DNA of 64,000 nt from Dehalococcoidia bacterium (GCA_020853755.1 JADYYG010000017.1:105226-169225); one strand, 5' to 3'. Counted from the stretch's first letter, positions 18,089-28,330 are shown. Program-made: numbers and translations. Notes: generated by a model not told the origin, from the sequence alone.

Positions 18089-19687
18089 ATGGCATTTCGC
18101 CTCCGGCGGCCACTTGCCCTGGCAAGCGTGGTTACGGCCACGCTTGCCGGCGCGGTGGTGCTCCGCAGCATCTTCGGCGGAAACGGTGACGCACCGCCGC
18201 CCACGGCCACCGCGACGGCAACCACGGGCACTGCTGCCGCCACTTCGCCCACGGCGCCCGCAGCTGCCGGGGCCGCGCTGACCGCGACAACGTCGCCCCT
18301 CGAAAAGCGCGTCTTCGCAGCCGGCGAGCAGGTAACCGTCCGCCACGGACTCGGCTTCCTCAGCGCTGCCGACGGTTCCCTCGAAACGTGGTCCTTCCCC
18401 GGCGGCGACTCGACGTTCTCCAGCCTGCTTGCCAGCCCCGACGGGTCGCTGCTCGTGTTCAACGCGAACCAGCAAGACAGCCCCTACATCATTGTCGAAC
18501 GCGCCACGGGGCGGGCGATGCAGCTCGCCAGTGGCATAAGGCCCCTGCGCGGCGCGGCCCACGGTCCGCTCATCCTCGTGGCGGCGGCTTCCGGCGGGCA
18601 GACAGCCATCGAGGTCGCCAACCTCACCACAGGCTCACTCCGTGACACGGGCGTCACCGGCGAGCCCGCGACTGAAGGACTGACCTCGCCGGACGGCCGC
18701 CGCGCGGTGGTCCTCGCCGGGGACGCACTCTACCTGTTCGAACTGACGACCGGCGCCGTCACCAAGCTGGCCACCGGCATCAACACGAACCAGGCCAGCA
18801 TCGAGGCGCTCCCCGGCGCGCTCGGTTTCGCCCTGGACCGCAGCAGCGAGCCAACCCGCCAGTGGTTCACCTGGGAGGGTGTCGAAAAGCCCGGCGGCAT
18901 TGGCCGTGGCGCGGTCTCGCCGAACGGGAAGTACATCGCCGTCGCGTGGTCGCCCGGGAGGATCGAATCGTTCGGTGAAGGCGGCTATGCAGCGGTCAGC
19001 GCCGTCACCGTGGTCGACCGGCAGCCGAACGCGCCGACGGCGCAGTTTCTCGGCGCGGGGCTCGTTGGCAGGGCCCTCTCCGCCTCCGGCCAGGCATGGT
19101 CGGGCGCAAGCGAGGCGCTCGTCATCGAGGTCGAGAGCGGCTACCGGCTGGTCACCCCGGCGGGGCAGGTGGCAGCTGCATTCGATGACCCCGCCCACGT
19201 CCTCGAACCGAAGCCTTCGCCGGCTATCGCGGGGCTTCTCGGCACCAGCCGCGGCACGATCATCAACACGGCCCGCAGCCAGACCATCGCCCCGAAGTAC
19301 GCGGAACTGCCGTGGCGGGCGGAATGGACCACGCGTCCGGGAGAACTGGCGGTCCAGCTTGCCACGCCCGGGAAGGGCCGCAGCTGGCCCGAGCAGGTGC
19401 TGCCGTTCGAGGCCAGGCCGGGTTCAGCGGCCACGGCGACCCCGAAACTCGCGGCGAGAGCCGGCGGCGCCTGTACCCCGTTGCGGGAACGCCCGGAGCC
19501 TTCGGCGCCGGTGGCCGCGTGCCTGGCCGCCGGGACGGTTGCGAGTTTCGCCCCAGTTGACCCGGGCCCGGACCAGGGGCTGCTCCCCATCGCCGGCCGC
19601 AGGGACACCACTGGCGCCTGGCTGCGCCTCAAGGCTGACGGCGACGAAGGATGGGCGCTGGCAAGCGGCTTCGACTGGGCGAAGTAG
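18089..19687 (+). CDS. Membrane-anchored extracellular protein with beta-rich region and C-terminal SH3-like segment
   Basis: N-terminal TM, T/A-rich linker, C-terminal GGACTPLRERPEPSAPVAACLAAGTVASF...WLRLKADGDEGWALASGF. Confidence 0.6.
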   Translation: MAFRLRRPLALASVVTATLAGAVVLRSIFGGNGDAPPPTATATATTGTAAATSPTAPAAAGAALTATTSPLEKRVFAAGEQVTVRHGLGFLSAADGSLETWSFPGGDSTFSSLLASPDGSLLVFNANQQDSPYIIVERATGRAMQLASGIRPLRGAAHGPLILVAAASGGQTAIEVANLTTGSLRDTGVTGEPATEGLTSPDGRRAVVLAGDALYLFELTTGAVTKLATGINTNQASIEALPGALGFALDRSSEPTRQWFTWEGVEKPGGIGRGAVSPNGKYIAVAWSPGRIESFGEGGYAAVSAVTVVDRQPNAPTAQFLGAGLVGRALSASGQAWSGASEALVIEVESGYRLVTPAGQVAAAFDDPAHVLEPKPSPAIAGLLGTSRGTIINTARSQTIAPKYAELPWRAEWTTRPGELAVQLATPGKGRSWPEQVLPFEARPGSAATATPKLAARAGGACTPLRERPEPSAPVAACLAAGTVASFAPVDPGPDQGLLPIAGRRDTTGAWLRLKADGDEGWALASGFDWAK

Positions 19688-19792
19688 CAGCCGGCGCTCT
19701 GGTACGATGGCGGGCGAGGTGACCATGGCCGCACGCCGCCTCCCGAACACGCACCCCCGGCGACGAATCGACACCGACGGGGTGCGCGCCGC

Positions 19793-20215
19793 GTGACCCG
19801 GCAGGCAACGAGCATTCTCGAACTGGCGGGCGGCGCCGCGGGCATCTTCGCCATCGTCGAGGACTTCTACCGCCGCATCGAAGCCGACGAGCGCATGCGT
19901 TCGCTCTACCCGGCCGACCTCGAACCGGGGAAGGAGAAGCTGCGCCTCTTCCTCGTCCAGTGGCTCGGTGGCCCACCGAAATACACCGAGAAATACGGCC
20001 ACCCGCGCCTTCGCCTGCGCCACTTCCCGTTCGTCATCGGCGAGTGGCACGCCGGGCGCTGGCTGCGCTACATGCGCGAAGCGTGGACTGCGAACGGCGT
20101 ACCGGTCGAAGCGATGAACGTGGTCTTCGAGCGGCTGGGCCCGCTTGCCCACCACATGGTGAACGACAAGGACGATGTCCCGCGGACGCCACTCGGCGAC
20201 GTTCGCCTGAGCTGA
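19793..20215 (+). CDS. glbO: Truncated hemoglobin, group II (GlbO-like)
   Basis: FYRRIEADERMRSLYPADLEPGKEKLRLFLVQWLGGPPKYTEKYGHPRLRLRHFPFVIGEWHAGRWLRYM. Confidence 0.9.
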   Translation: MTRQATSILELAGGAAGIFAIVEDFYRRIEADERMRSLYPADLEPGKEKLRLFLVQWLGGPPKYTEKYGHPRLRLRHFPFVIGEWHAGRWLRYMREAWTANGVPVEAMNVVFERLGPLAHHMVNDKDDVPRTPLGDVRLS

Positions 20216-20259
20216 TCCCGGCCCATTGTCGCCGGGCATCGCAGCCGTAGAATCGGCGC

Positions 20260-21333
20260 ATGCACGAACCAGTCCTTTCCGGCGTGCGCGTCCTCGAACT
20301 CGGGGGCAGCCTGCCGGTCGCCTTTGCCGCAAAGTGGCTCGCCGGGTTCGGCGCCGACGTCGTCCGCGTCGACCCGGACAGCGAGACCCTGACCCCCGAC
20401 GAGCAGGTCTACCTCCTGGCCGGGAAACGCCGCGTGAGCGCCTCGTTCGCCGTCGAATCGCTCGCTCTGGCCGCCGACATCGTCATCGAAGGCGACCAGC
20501 TCGGGTCGTTCCTCCGGCGGGTGAACCCTGCCCAACTGCGCCGCCAGAAGCCCTCGATCGTGGTGGTCTCGATCACGCCGTATGGGCAGGACGGGCCGTA
20601 TGCCGCGAACCAGGCGACAAGCATCACTTCGTTCGCGATGGGTGGGATTATGTCGCTCACCGGGATGCCACAGCGCGAGCCGCTGGTCACCGGCGGCAGC
20701 CAGTCGCAGTACCTCGGGGGCCTCAACGGCGCGGGCGCGGCCGTCACCGCCTACCTCGGCTCACTCATCCACGGCGAAGGCGACTGGGTCGATATTTCGA
20801 TCCAGGAGTGCCAGGCCGGGATGCTTGAACTGTACGGCCCCGGCGCCGCAGTCAGCGGCGTGCCCTCGATGCGCGCCGGGAACCACGTCCGGGCGCAGTG
20901 GGCGATCTACCCGTGCGCCGACGGCTTCGCCGGGGTGTGCGCCCTCGAACGGCAGACCCCGGCGTTCTTCAGCCTGCTCAATGACCCGGAACTCGCCGAG
21001 GAGCGCTTCCGCGACCCGCTCCAGCGCCCGCAACACGACGACGAACTGCAGGCCAAGTGCTACGCATGGTTCGCCGACCACACGAAACAGGAGATCCTGG
21101 ACCTCGGCGCGCAGTACAAGGTGCCCTTCGGCGCGGTGATGACGCCCGCCGACCTGCTGGGCAATGCGACTCTCGCAGAACGCGGCTTCTTCGACACCGT
21201 GGCCACCCCGGGCGGGACAGCGATGATCCCGGGACGGCCGTTCCTCGGCTTGCCATGGACACCCGGCGAGCTGCACAGCGCGGGCCAGGACACCGAAGAG
21301 GTTATGGGCGAATGGCTGGAGGCGCTCTCATGA
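20260..21333 (+). CDS. CaiB/BaiF CoA-transferase family protein
   Basis: VRVLELGGSLPVAFAAKWLAGFGADVVRVDP... and GDWVDISIQE. Confidence 0.82.
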   Translation: MHEPVLSGVRVLELGGSLPVAFAAKWLAGFGADVVRVDPDSETLTPDEQVYLLAGKRRVSASFAVESLALAADIVIEGDQLGSFLRRVNPAQLRRQKPSIVVVSITPYGQDGPYAANQATSITSFAMGGIMSLTGMPQREPLVTGGSQSQYLGGLNGAGAAVTAYLGSLIHGEGDWVDISIQECQAGMLELYGPGAAVSGVPSMRAGNHVRAQWAIYPCADGFAGVCALERQTPAFFSLLNDPELAEERFRDPLQRPQHDDELQAKCYAWFADHTKQEILDLGAQYKVPFGAVMTPADLLGNATLAERGFFDTVATPGGTAMIPGRPFLGLPWTPGELHSAGQDTEEVMGEWLEALS

Positions 21334-22556
21334 AGAAGCTCCCGCTCGACGGCGTCCGCGTCGCCGACCTCACGATGATGTGGGCCGGTCCGTACGCCAC
21401 GCGCATCCTCGCCGAGATGGGCGCGGAGATCATCAAGATCGAATCTCCGCGCGCGTGGGACAACATTCGCACGCTCATTCCCCAGCCCGGCGTCGAAGAG
21501 CCGTGGAACTCGTCGTACTACTTCAACGACTACAACCGCGACAAGAAGTCGCTCACGCTGGACCTCGCCCAGGAGGCTGGCAAGGCGACCTTCCTCAAGC
21601 TCGTGAAGCACTGCGACGTGGTGATAGAGAACTACCGCGCCGACGTCCTCGATTCGCTGGGCCTCGGGTACGAGGTGCTGACGACAGCCCGGCCGGACAT
21701 CATCCTCGTGAGCATGGCCGGGTACGGGAAGACCGGACCGGAACGCGCGCAGGTCGGCTTCGGGCCGATCATCGAGCAGATGAGCGCGCTCACCTCGCTG
21801 ACCGGCTACGGCGATGACGGCGTGCCGATAAAGACCGGCCTCTCCTACGGGGACCCTGTGGCCGGGATGGCGGCCGTGACGGCGGCAGTGCTCGCACTCA
21901 TCAAGCGCCGGAAAACGGGCGAGGGCACGTTTATCGACCTCGCCCAGCGCGAGGTGCTCTCGACGTTCATCGGCGAGGCGTTCGTGGCCGCCTCACTGCG
22001 GGGCGAGACCACCGCCCAGCGGGGCAACCGGGAGGCGCGCTACTTCGCCCAGGGCGTCTACCGCTGCGCGGGCGACGAACAGTGGCTCGCGGTTTCGATG
22101 CGCACCCTCGGCGAATGGCGCAGCGTCGCAAAGGCGCTCGACCTCACAGAGGAACTGACCGACGTGCCGAAGGAGGCGCGGCTCGACGAAGTGGACCGCC
22201 GCATCGGCGCGGCCCTCGCCAGCATGGACCCACAGGAAGCCATGGAGCGGCTGGCGAAGGCGGGCGTCCCGGCCGGGCGCGTCCTCAACACCGTGGACAT
22301 CCACAACGACCCGCACCTCGAAGCGCGCGGCTACTGGGTCGAACTGCCGCACCCGCGGATGGCGCCATGGAAGCAGCCGCGCGCGAGCTGGCAGTTCAAG
22401 GAAGCGCAGCCAGCGATGAAGCGGCACGCACCCCTCTTCGGCGAGCACAACCGCGAAATCCTCTCCGGCCTGATGGGACTGAGCGACGCCGAGATCGCGG
22501 AACTCGAACGCCTCGAGGTTATCGCCGGCGCTCCGGTGAACCCGGGGATCGGCTAA
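21330..22556 (+). CDS. CaiB/BaiF CoA-transferase family protein
   Basis: VRVADLTMMWAGPYATRILAEMGAEIIKIESPR...GYGKTGPERAQ; ATGA overlap with preceding gene. Confidence 0.9.
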   Translation: MKKLPLDGVRVADLTMMWAGPYATRILAEMGAEIIKIESPRAWDNIRTLIPQPGVEEPWNSSYYFNDYNRDKKSLTLDLAQEAGKATFLKLVKHCDVVIENYRADVLDSLGLGYEVLTTARPDIILVSMAGYGKTGPERAQVGFGPIIEQMSALTSLTGYGDDGVPIKTGLSYGDPVAGMAAVTAAVLALIKRRKTGEGTFIDLAQREVLSTFIGEAFVAASLRGETTAQRGNREARYFAQGVYRCAGDEQWLAVSMRTLGEWRSVAKALDLTEELTDVPKEARLDEVDRRIGAALASMDPQEAMERLAKAGVPAGRVLNTVDIHNDPHLEARGYWVELPHPRMAPWKQPRASWQFKEAQPAMKRHAPLFGEHNREILSGLMGLSDAEIAELERLEVIAGAPVNPGIG

Positions 22557-23237
22557 TCAGCCGAGCAGCAGGTAGAGCGCGCGGGGCGTGTCCGAAAGGT
22601 CGGGCAGGGCAAAGTCGGCGCCGCTTTCGAGCAGTTCGGCCACGCTGAAGCGGCCGGTCGCCACGCCGAGCGCCTTCGCCCCGGCGAGATGGGCGGCCTC
22701 GATGTCGAGCGGTGTGTCGCCGAGGACGATGACGTCCGGTTCGCCGCTGAGTCCGCCATGCGCCGCCAGTTCGGCGATGCCAGCACGGACCAGCTCGGCG
22801 CGGATTGAATGGTCGTCGCCAAAGCCCCCGCCGGCGAAACGCTCCCAGAGTCCGAAGTGGCCCAGCTTCAGTGCCGCGCCCCGGCGCAGGTTGCCGGTGG
22901 CGAGCCCGACGAGCGCATCCGCCGGCACGAGGGCGTCAAGCAGCGCCTCGACCCCCGGCAGCACTTCGCCGCCCTTCTCGGCCAGCGTGCCGGGCAGGAA
23001 CTCGAGGTAGGCCTCGACGAACCGTTGCAGGTTCGGCACGAGGTCGGCGCCGCCGAAGCCGTGGCGTTCGAGCACCTCGGCGAAGATGCCGCGGTCCGTG
23101 CGGCCGTCGAAGTGGATGCCCTCGGTCGCCTGGTCGACCCCGAACTCGCGAGAGAAGCCGGCATCCATGGCGGTGCGCCCCGCGCCCTGGGTTTTCACCA
23201 TCGTCAGGTCGATATCGAACAGGAGGATACGGGGCAC
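22557..23237 (-). CDS. HAD-family hydrolase (phosphoglycolate phosphatase-like)
   Basis: ILLFDIDLTMVKTQGAG...LVGLATGNLRRG...DVIVLGDTPLDIEAA. Confidence 0.88.
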   Translation of the reverse strand: MPRILLFDIDLTMVKTQGAGRTAMDAGFSREFGVDQATEGIHFDGRTDRGIFAEVLERHGFGGADLVPNLQRFVEAYLEFLPGTLAEKGGEVLPGVEALLDALVPADALVGLATGNLRRGAALKLGHFGLWERFAGGGFGDDHSIRAELVRAGIAELAAHGGLSGEPDVIVLGDTPLDIEAAHLAGAKALGVATGRFSVAELLESGADFALPDLSDTPRALYLLLG

Positions 23238-23294
23238 CGCCCAAGTGTGGCGGGCGCATTGCCGTTGCGCCACCGGCCGGGTAAGGATTGGCCG

Positions 23295-24176
23295 GTGAGC
23301 ATTGAACTGCAGGCGCCGGGTGCACGCGCCATGATCGAACCAGCAGCGGGCGGGCGGCTGCACCAGCTTTTCGTCACCATCGACGGGACCGAGACGCCGC
23401 TGCTCTGGTCTCCGGACGACCTCTCCGCCTACGCCGACGCCGACGCCCCCCTCTACGGCGGCAGCTATCCGATGGCGCCGTGGCCGAATCGGCTGGCGGG
23501 CGGGCGATTCTCCTGGAACGGCCACGATTACCAGATGGACAACGGGCGCGACCTCGCCATCCATGGACTCGTCTGCGACCGGCCGTGGGAGGTCGTCGCG
23601 CGGGCGGGCCGCGTGGTCGAACTGGCCTGCGCATTCGGCGACGGCTGGCCCTGGGAAGGCCGCGCCTGGCAGCGGTTCGAACTGGGTCCGGGCTTCCTTT
23701 CCCTCCGCCTCGATGTACGGTCGGCCCGCGAACCGTTCCCGGCCGGCAGCGGCTGGCATCCCTGGTTCCGGCGTTCGCTGGCCGGCGAAGACCCGGAGGC
23801 AGTCCGCCTGACCGTTCCCGCAGAGCGCCAGTACCGGTTGACGGACCAGCTCGCCTCGGGCGAAACCGTCGCGCTGGCGGGCGACGCGCTGCTCGACGGC
23901 TCGCCTCTCGGCGGGCGGCGGCTGGACGAGTGCTACACCGTCCTGCGCGAACCCCGCTCCGTCATCGAGTGGCCGCGCCTGCGGCTGGAGATGACCGTCG
24001 AATGCCCGTTCCCGCACGTGCAGGTGTACACGCCGCCGGATGCCTTCTGCGTTGAGCCGCAAACCTGCGCGCCAAACGCCTTCAATATCGCGGACCCCGT
24101 TGCGGGCGCCGGGGTTGCCGCGCCGGGCCGCGCGCTCTCGCTGGCCTCGCGCTGGACGTGGGCCGTGACAGTGTGA
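23295..24176 (+). CDS. Aldose 1-epimerase family protein
   Basis: ETPLLWSPDDLSAY...YGGSYPMAPWPNRLAGGRFSWNG...IHGLVCDRPW. Confidence 0.85.
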   Translation: MSIELQAPGARAMIEPAAGGRLHQLFVTIDGTETPLLWSPDDLSAYADADAPLYGGSYPMAPWPNRLAGGRFSWNGHDYQMDNGRDLAIHGLVCDRPWEVVARAGRVVELACAFGDGWPWEGRAWQRFELGPGFLSLRLDVRSAREPFPAGSGWHPWFRRSLAGEDPEAVRLTVPAERQYRLTDQLASGETVALAGDALLDGSPLGGRRLDECYTVLREPRSVIEWPRLRLEMTVECPFPHVQVYTPPDAFCVEPQTCAPNAFNIADPVAGAGVAAPGRALSLASRWTWAVTV

Positions 24177-24943
24177 CCAGTTGGTTCGACGGCTCGCCAG
24201 AGACATACGACCGGGCTCGCCCGTCCTACCCTGAACCGCTCTGGGACGCGCTCTTCGCGGCACTCCCGTCGTCGCCACGCATCCTCGAGATCGGCCCCGG
24301 AACGGGCAAGGCGACCACCGCACTGCTTTCCCGCGGTGCATCGGTTGTCGGCTACGAGCCGGGAGAACGGCTGGCGGCCTTCCTCCGCGCGAGATTCGGG
24401 GGCGAGTCCCTGGAGGTGCGAAATGCGCCATTCGAGGCCGCCGATGACCCGCCGGGCAGCTTCGACGCTGTGGTCGCGGCCACCTCGTTCCACTGGGTTG
24501 AACACGGCGCACGGACAGCGAAAGCGCCCGCGATGCTTCGCCCAGGCGGCCTGCTCGCAGTTGTCGGAACGCACCAGGTGGCTGACTCCGCCGACCGCGG
24601 ATACTTCGCGGCCTCGCACGGTATCTACCGGCGCTACTTCCCCGAGACGCCTGCGGAACCAGAAACAACGCCGGGCCGCGACCTTCTTCCGGCCGAACTC
24701 GCCGAACTCGCTGCGAACCCGCTCCTCGTTCAGGCACGATTGCTCCGCTTCGACTGGGATCAGCGTTACGACACCGCCGCGTACCTCGACCTTGTGCGGT
24801 CGTATTCGAACACTGCCCAACTGGCACCAGCAGACCGCGAACGGTTCCTGGCCGAGCTTGCCACGTTCATCGACACAGGTTTCGACGGATCTGTCATCCG
24901 CCCGCTGGTGATGACGTTAAGCTATGGCGTCCGCCGGGCGTAA
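24173..24943 (+). CDS. Class I SAM-dependent methyltransferase
   Basis: SPETYDRARPSYPEPLWDAL...ILEIGPGTGKATTALLSRGASVVGYEP; GTGA overlap with epimerase stop. Confidence 0.85.
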   Translation: MTSWFDGSPETYDRARPSYPEPLWDALFAALPSSPRILEIGPGTGKATTALLSRGASVVGYEPGERLAAFLRARFGGESLEVRNAPFEAADDPPGSFDAVVAATSFHWVEHGARTAKAPAMLRPGGLLAVVGTHQVADSADRGYFAASHGIYRRYFPETPAEPETTPGRDLLPAELAELAANPLLVQARLLRFDWDQRYDTAAYLDLVRSYSNTAQLAPADRERFLAELATFIDTGFDGSVIRPLVMTLSYGVRRA

Positions 24944-25015
24944 GGACTATCGAACCGCGTTCGGGTTTTCTATACTGCGTTCAGCCTGATTGCAGGCCAT
25001 TTACGAGGTGCCGCC

Positions 25016-26254
25016 ATGACCGAACAGCAAGCAAAGCCTGCGCTCCCCATCGGGATGAAACTCTCCCCGATGAACCCCGACTACCAGAAGGACCCTTTCT
25101 CCCTTCTCGACGAAGTCCGCGAAGAAGCGCGCATTGTGCGCGACGACTTCCTCGGGCGGTACATCGTCAGCCGCTTTGAAGACGTCCAGCAGATCCTGAA
25201 CGACCGCGACCTCGCGGTTGACCCGCGGAAGGCGGCCGAAGGCACCTTCAACCAGATGTTCCGCCAGCGATCTTCGGGCGCGGACCGCGAGGGCGAGCCG
25301 TCGATGCTGTTCCTCGACCCGCCCGACCACACCCGACTGCGTTCGCTTGTCTCGAAGGCGTTCACGCCGCGCTCCATCGAGAAGATGCGCGGCCGCATCG
25401 AGGAGATCGCGAACGAACTGCTCAACAAGGTGGAGGGCCAGGCTTCGTTCGACCTGATGACCGCGTTCTGCCAGCCATACCCGACGATCGTCATCGCGGA
25501 GATGCTGGGCGTGGACCCGCGCGACCAGGCGGACTTCAAGCGCTGGACCGACGATGGCGTGGCCGCCGGTTTCGACCCCTTCGCGAGCGAAGAGAAGAAG
25601 CAGAAGGCAGAGACGGCGTTCCGGCAACTCCGCGCCTATCTCGAGGCAGCCGTCGCCGAACGCCGTGCGAACCCGAAGGATGACCTCATCACCGCGCTCA
25701 TCCACGCTGAGGACGAGGGCAGCTTCTTCAACGACGAAGAGGTCGTCTCGATGATCTCGCTGCTGCTGGCCGCGGGGAACGTGACCACCACCGACCTCCT
25801 CGGCAACGGCATGAAGAACCTGCTGGGCAACCCGGACCAGGTGCAGAAGCTGCGCGACGACCCTTCGCTGCTGGAGAACACCGTGGAGGAGATGCTGCGC
25901 TTCGAGGGCCCGGTGACCTTTTCCGGCCGGATCACGGTCGATGACCGCGAGATCGCGGGGTGCCCGATGCACGCCGGCCAGTCGGTGACCGTGGCGCTTG
26001 GCGGCGCGAACTACGACCCGCGCCTGCACAAGGACCCGCACACGTTCGACATCACGCGCGAGGACATCGACCACCTGGCCTTCGGCGGCGGGCGGCGGTA
26101 CTGCCTTGGCGCGCCGCTGGCCCGGCTCGAAGCGCAAACCGGCGTGCGCACGCTGCTCGAACGCTTCCCGAACCTGCGTCTCGCGCAGCAGGACCTCGTG
26201 TGGAAGACGGTGCCGGGCTTCCGGGGGCTCGAACGGCTGATCGTCGAGGTATAG
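25016..26254 (+). CDS. Cytochrome P450
   Basis: EEMLR ExxR, heme loop FGGGRRYCLGAPLARLE, I-helix AGNVTT. Confidence 0.92.
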   Translation: MTEQQAKPALPIGMKLSPMNPDYQKDPFSLLDEVREEARIVRDDFLGRYIVSRFEDVQQILNDRDLAVDPRKAAEGTFNQMFRQRSSGADREGEPSMLFLDPPDHTRLRSLVSKAFTPRSIEKMRGRIEEIANELLNKVEGQASFDLMTAFCQPYPTIVIAEMLGVDPRDQADFKRWTDDGVAAGFDPFASEEKKQKAETAFRQLRAYLEAAVAERRANPKDDLITALIHAEDEGSFFNDEEVVSMISLLLAAGNVTTTDLLGNGMKNLLGNPDQVQKLRDDPSLLENTVEEMLRFEGPVTFSGRITVDDREIAGCPMHAGQSVTVALGGANYDPRLHKDPHTFDITREDIDHLAFGGGRRYCLGAPLARLEAQTGVRTLLERFPNLRLAQQDLVWKTVPGFRGLERLIVEV

Positions 26255-26363
26255 CGCAGGCGTCATGCCCGGCCGCGGTCACGCGTTCCGTGGACGGGCG
26301 GCGCTTTTCCCATTGGCGCACCGGTTGGTTAGACTCCGTTTAATCTACCCAGGCGGGATATTC

Positions 26364-27683
26364 ATGGCCCGTGAAATAACAGGCTCGCCCGCCGCCGCAG
26401 CGGAACGTGCCCGGCCGCGCATTTTTTACGGCTACTACCTGATCGGCGCCGCCATGGTGGCGCAGTTCATCTCCATCGGTAGCCAGAACTACGTCATCGG
26501 CACGTTCTTCAAGCCGATGACCACCGACCTCGACTGGACGCGCTCCGAGTTCACCCTCGGTCGCACCGTCGCGCAATTCGTTATGGCCTTCACCGGGTTC
26601 TTCATCGGGGGCCATGTCGATCGGCGCGGGGCGCGCGGGCTGATGTTCGTGGGCATCGGCATCCTCACCGTTGCGCTCTATTCCATCAGCTTCGTCCAGG
26701 AACTCTGGCAGTGGATCCTGCTGAACGGGATCATCCTTACCATCGGGGCGGCGCTCATCGGCAACCTGGTGGTCAACGTTACGCTCTCGAAGTGGTTCGT
26801 GGAGAAGCGCGGCCAGGCAGTGGCCTTCGCCTCCATGGGCGTGTCGATGGCCGGTGTGGTCTTTCCCCCGCTCATGACCCACATCATCGATGACTGGGGC
26901 TGGCGGGCCGGCTGGCGCTTCCTTTCGGTGTTTTGCGGGCTGATCATGGTTCCCATCGCGGTCCTCATGCGCAGGGCGCCCGAGGACTACGGCATGAACC
27001 CCGACGGCCGCACCGATGACCAGATGGCGAGCGGCATCGGCGAGCGCGCGCGGGCGGAATTCGCCATGTCGATGACCCGGCGCGAGGCCATCCGTACCGG
27101 CACGTTCTATCTGCTCGTGATTGGCTTTGGCCTCTTCGGCGTCACGGTCGGCGTGATGTTGCTCCAGACCATCCCATTCATGACCGACGCCGGTTACTCC
27201 CGGAACACCGCATCGTGGATGATCGTGCTTTCGTCCATCCCTGCGCTCCTTTCCAAGCCGATCTGGGGATACGCGATGGACCACTGGGACCCCAAGAAGC
27301 TGTCATCCGCCGGCGCGCTCATCACGGGATGTTCCCTCATCATCATCACCGCCTCCGTCAACGCGGGGGCCGACTGGGCGATCTACTTTGGCTTCATCAT
27401 GCTCGGCTTCGGCTGGGGTGGGATGATCCCGCTCCAGGAAGTGATCTGGGCGTCCTACTTCGGGCGGCGCTATATCGGAGCCGTACGCAGTGCCGGCCTG
27501 CCGTTCTCGCTGGTGCTGGGCGCGGGTTCGCCGCTGGTGGTCTCGATCTACTTCGACCACGTGGGGAACTACAACGGCGCCATCCTCGCGGTCGCGGGGC
27601 TCAATATCGCTTCGTCGATAATGCTGTTGTTCATCCCGAAGCCGCGCCATCAGCGGGCAGCCGAGGCAGCCGCCACGGCCTGA
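26364..27683 (+). CDS. MFS transporter
   Basis: ~12 hydrophobic segments; IFYGYYLIGAAMVAQFISIG...FIGGHVDRRGARG. Confidence 0.85.
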   Translation: MAREITGSPAAAAERARPRIFYGYYLIGAAMVAQFISIGSQNYVIGTFFKPMTTDLDWTRSEFTLGRTVAQFVMAFTGFFIGGHVDRRGARGLMFVGIGILTVALYSISFVQELWQWILLNGIILTIGAALIGNLVVNVTLSKWFVEKRGQAVAFASMGVSMAGVVFPPLMTHIIDDWGWRAGWRFLSVFCGLIMVPIAVLMRRAPEDYGMNPDGRTDDQMASGIGERARAEFAMSMTRREAIRTGTFYLLVIGFGLFGVTVGVMLLQTIPFMTDAGYSRNTASWMIVLSSIPALLSKPIWGYAMDHWDPKKLSSAGALITGCSLIIITASVNAGADWAIYFGFIMLGFGWGGMIPLQEVIWASYFGRRYIGAVRSAGLPFSLVLGAGSPLVVSIYFDHVGNYNGAILAVAGLNIASSIMLLFIPKPRHQRAAEAAATA

Positions 27684-28267
27684 ACATTCTCCAGCAGATA
27701 ACGGACCTGGCCGCGGGTGCGCAGGTGGTAGACCGGCAGACCGGGCCTCCGCAGGCGGAGCGCCCTCCTGATCGAGCGCCGGCCCGGCCCCCATGCGGTG
27801 ATTCCCCAGAGGAGCAGCGACCGCCGGTCGAGGAATGTCTGACGGAACGTCTCACGGTTGCCGTTCCAGAGTTCGGTGCGCTGGAACGTGCGGACCAGGG
27901 TGCGGCTGGCGAGCTGCCAGTAGACCTGCAGAAACGGCGGGTCGAGCCAGATGGCGGTGTCGGCGCGGGCCAGGACGAGGCCACGGACGGCCTGGTAGTT
28001 TCCTTCGATCACCCAGCCGCCGTGGTTGGCATCGAGGAACGCGCGCACGGCTTCGCGGAACTCGCTGGCCGTCAGGTGATTCCAGTTGGGACGGGCGTGG
28101 AAGACGGCATCGAGTTCGAGATAGGGGAGTCCGAGCCTGTCCGCCAGTTGCCGCGCAAGGGTGGTTTTCCCCGAGCCTGACGGCCCGTAGACGGCGATAC
28201 GCTGCCCCACCGGGACCGGGCGGTTGGCCGTCGCCGGTGTGGTTGTCCGCGAAGCTGGCAGGGGCAC
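27650..28267 (-). CDS. P-loop kinase (adenylate kinase/topology-modulation kinase-like)
   Basis: IAVYGPSGSGKTTLARQLADRLGLPYLELDAVFHARPNWNH; 3' end overlaps MFS gene convergently. Confidence 0.8.
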   Translation of the reverse strand: MPLPASRTTTPATANRPVPVGQRIAVYGPSGSGKTTLARQLADRLGLPYLELDAVFHARPNWNHLTASEFREAVRAFLDANHGGWVIEGNYQAVRGLVLARADTAIWLDPPFLQVYWQLASRTLVRTFQRTELWNGNRETFRQTFLDRRSLLLWGITAWGPGRRSIRRALRLRRPGLPVYHLRTRGQVRYLLENVQAVAAASAAR

Positions 28268-28301
28268 CGGCGGATGATACCAGCGGGCCGCCCCGGCGCC
28301 A

Positions 28302-28330
28302 TTGGCAGATAGTCCGATTGTACGTACAAT
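28302..28330 (+). promoter_or_regulatory. Promoter of the TSUP operon (TTGGCA-N17-TACAAT)
   Basis: -35 28302-28307 and -10 28325-28330, both 5/6 to consensus, spacer 17; -10 ends 6 nt before ATG. Confidence 0.65.

Noticed and set aside
20800-21990. Possible loss of the catalytic Asp in both CaiB-type CoA transferases (Glu at the aligned position)
   Set aside because: Alignment by eye is uncertain and Glu appears common at this place in the wider family; not strong enough to report
22557-24827. 756-aa minus-strand ORF
   Set aside because: Only the C-terminal ~226 aa is a real HAD hydrolase; the upstream extension runs antisense through epimerase and methyltransferase genes
24952-24975. Terminator cgaac-cgc-gttcg followed by tttt after the methyltransferase
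   Set aside because: Only a 5-bp stem; too weak to call although the T-run is suggestive
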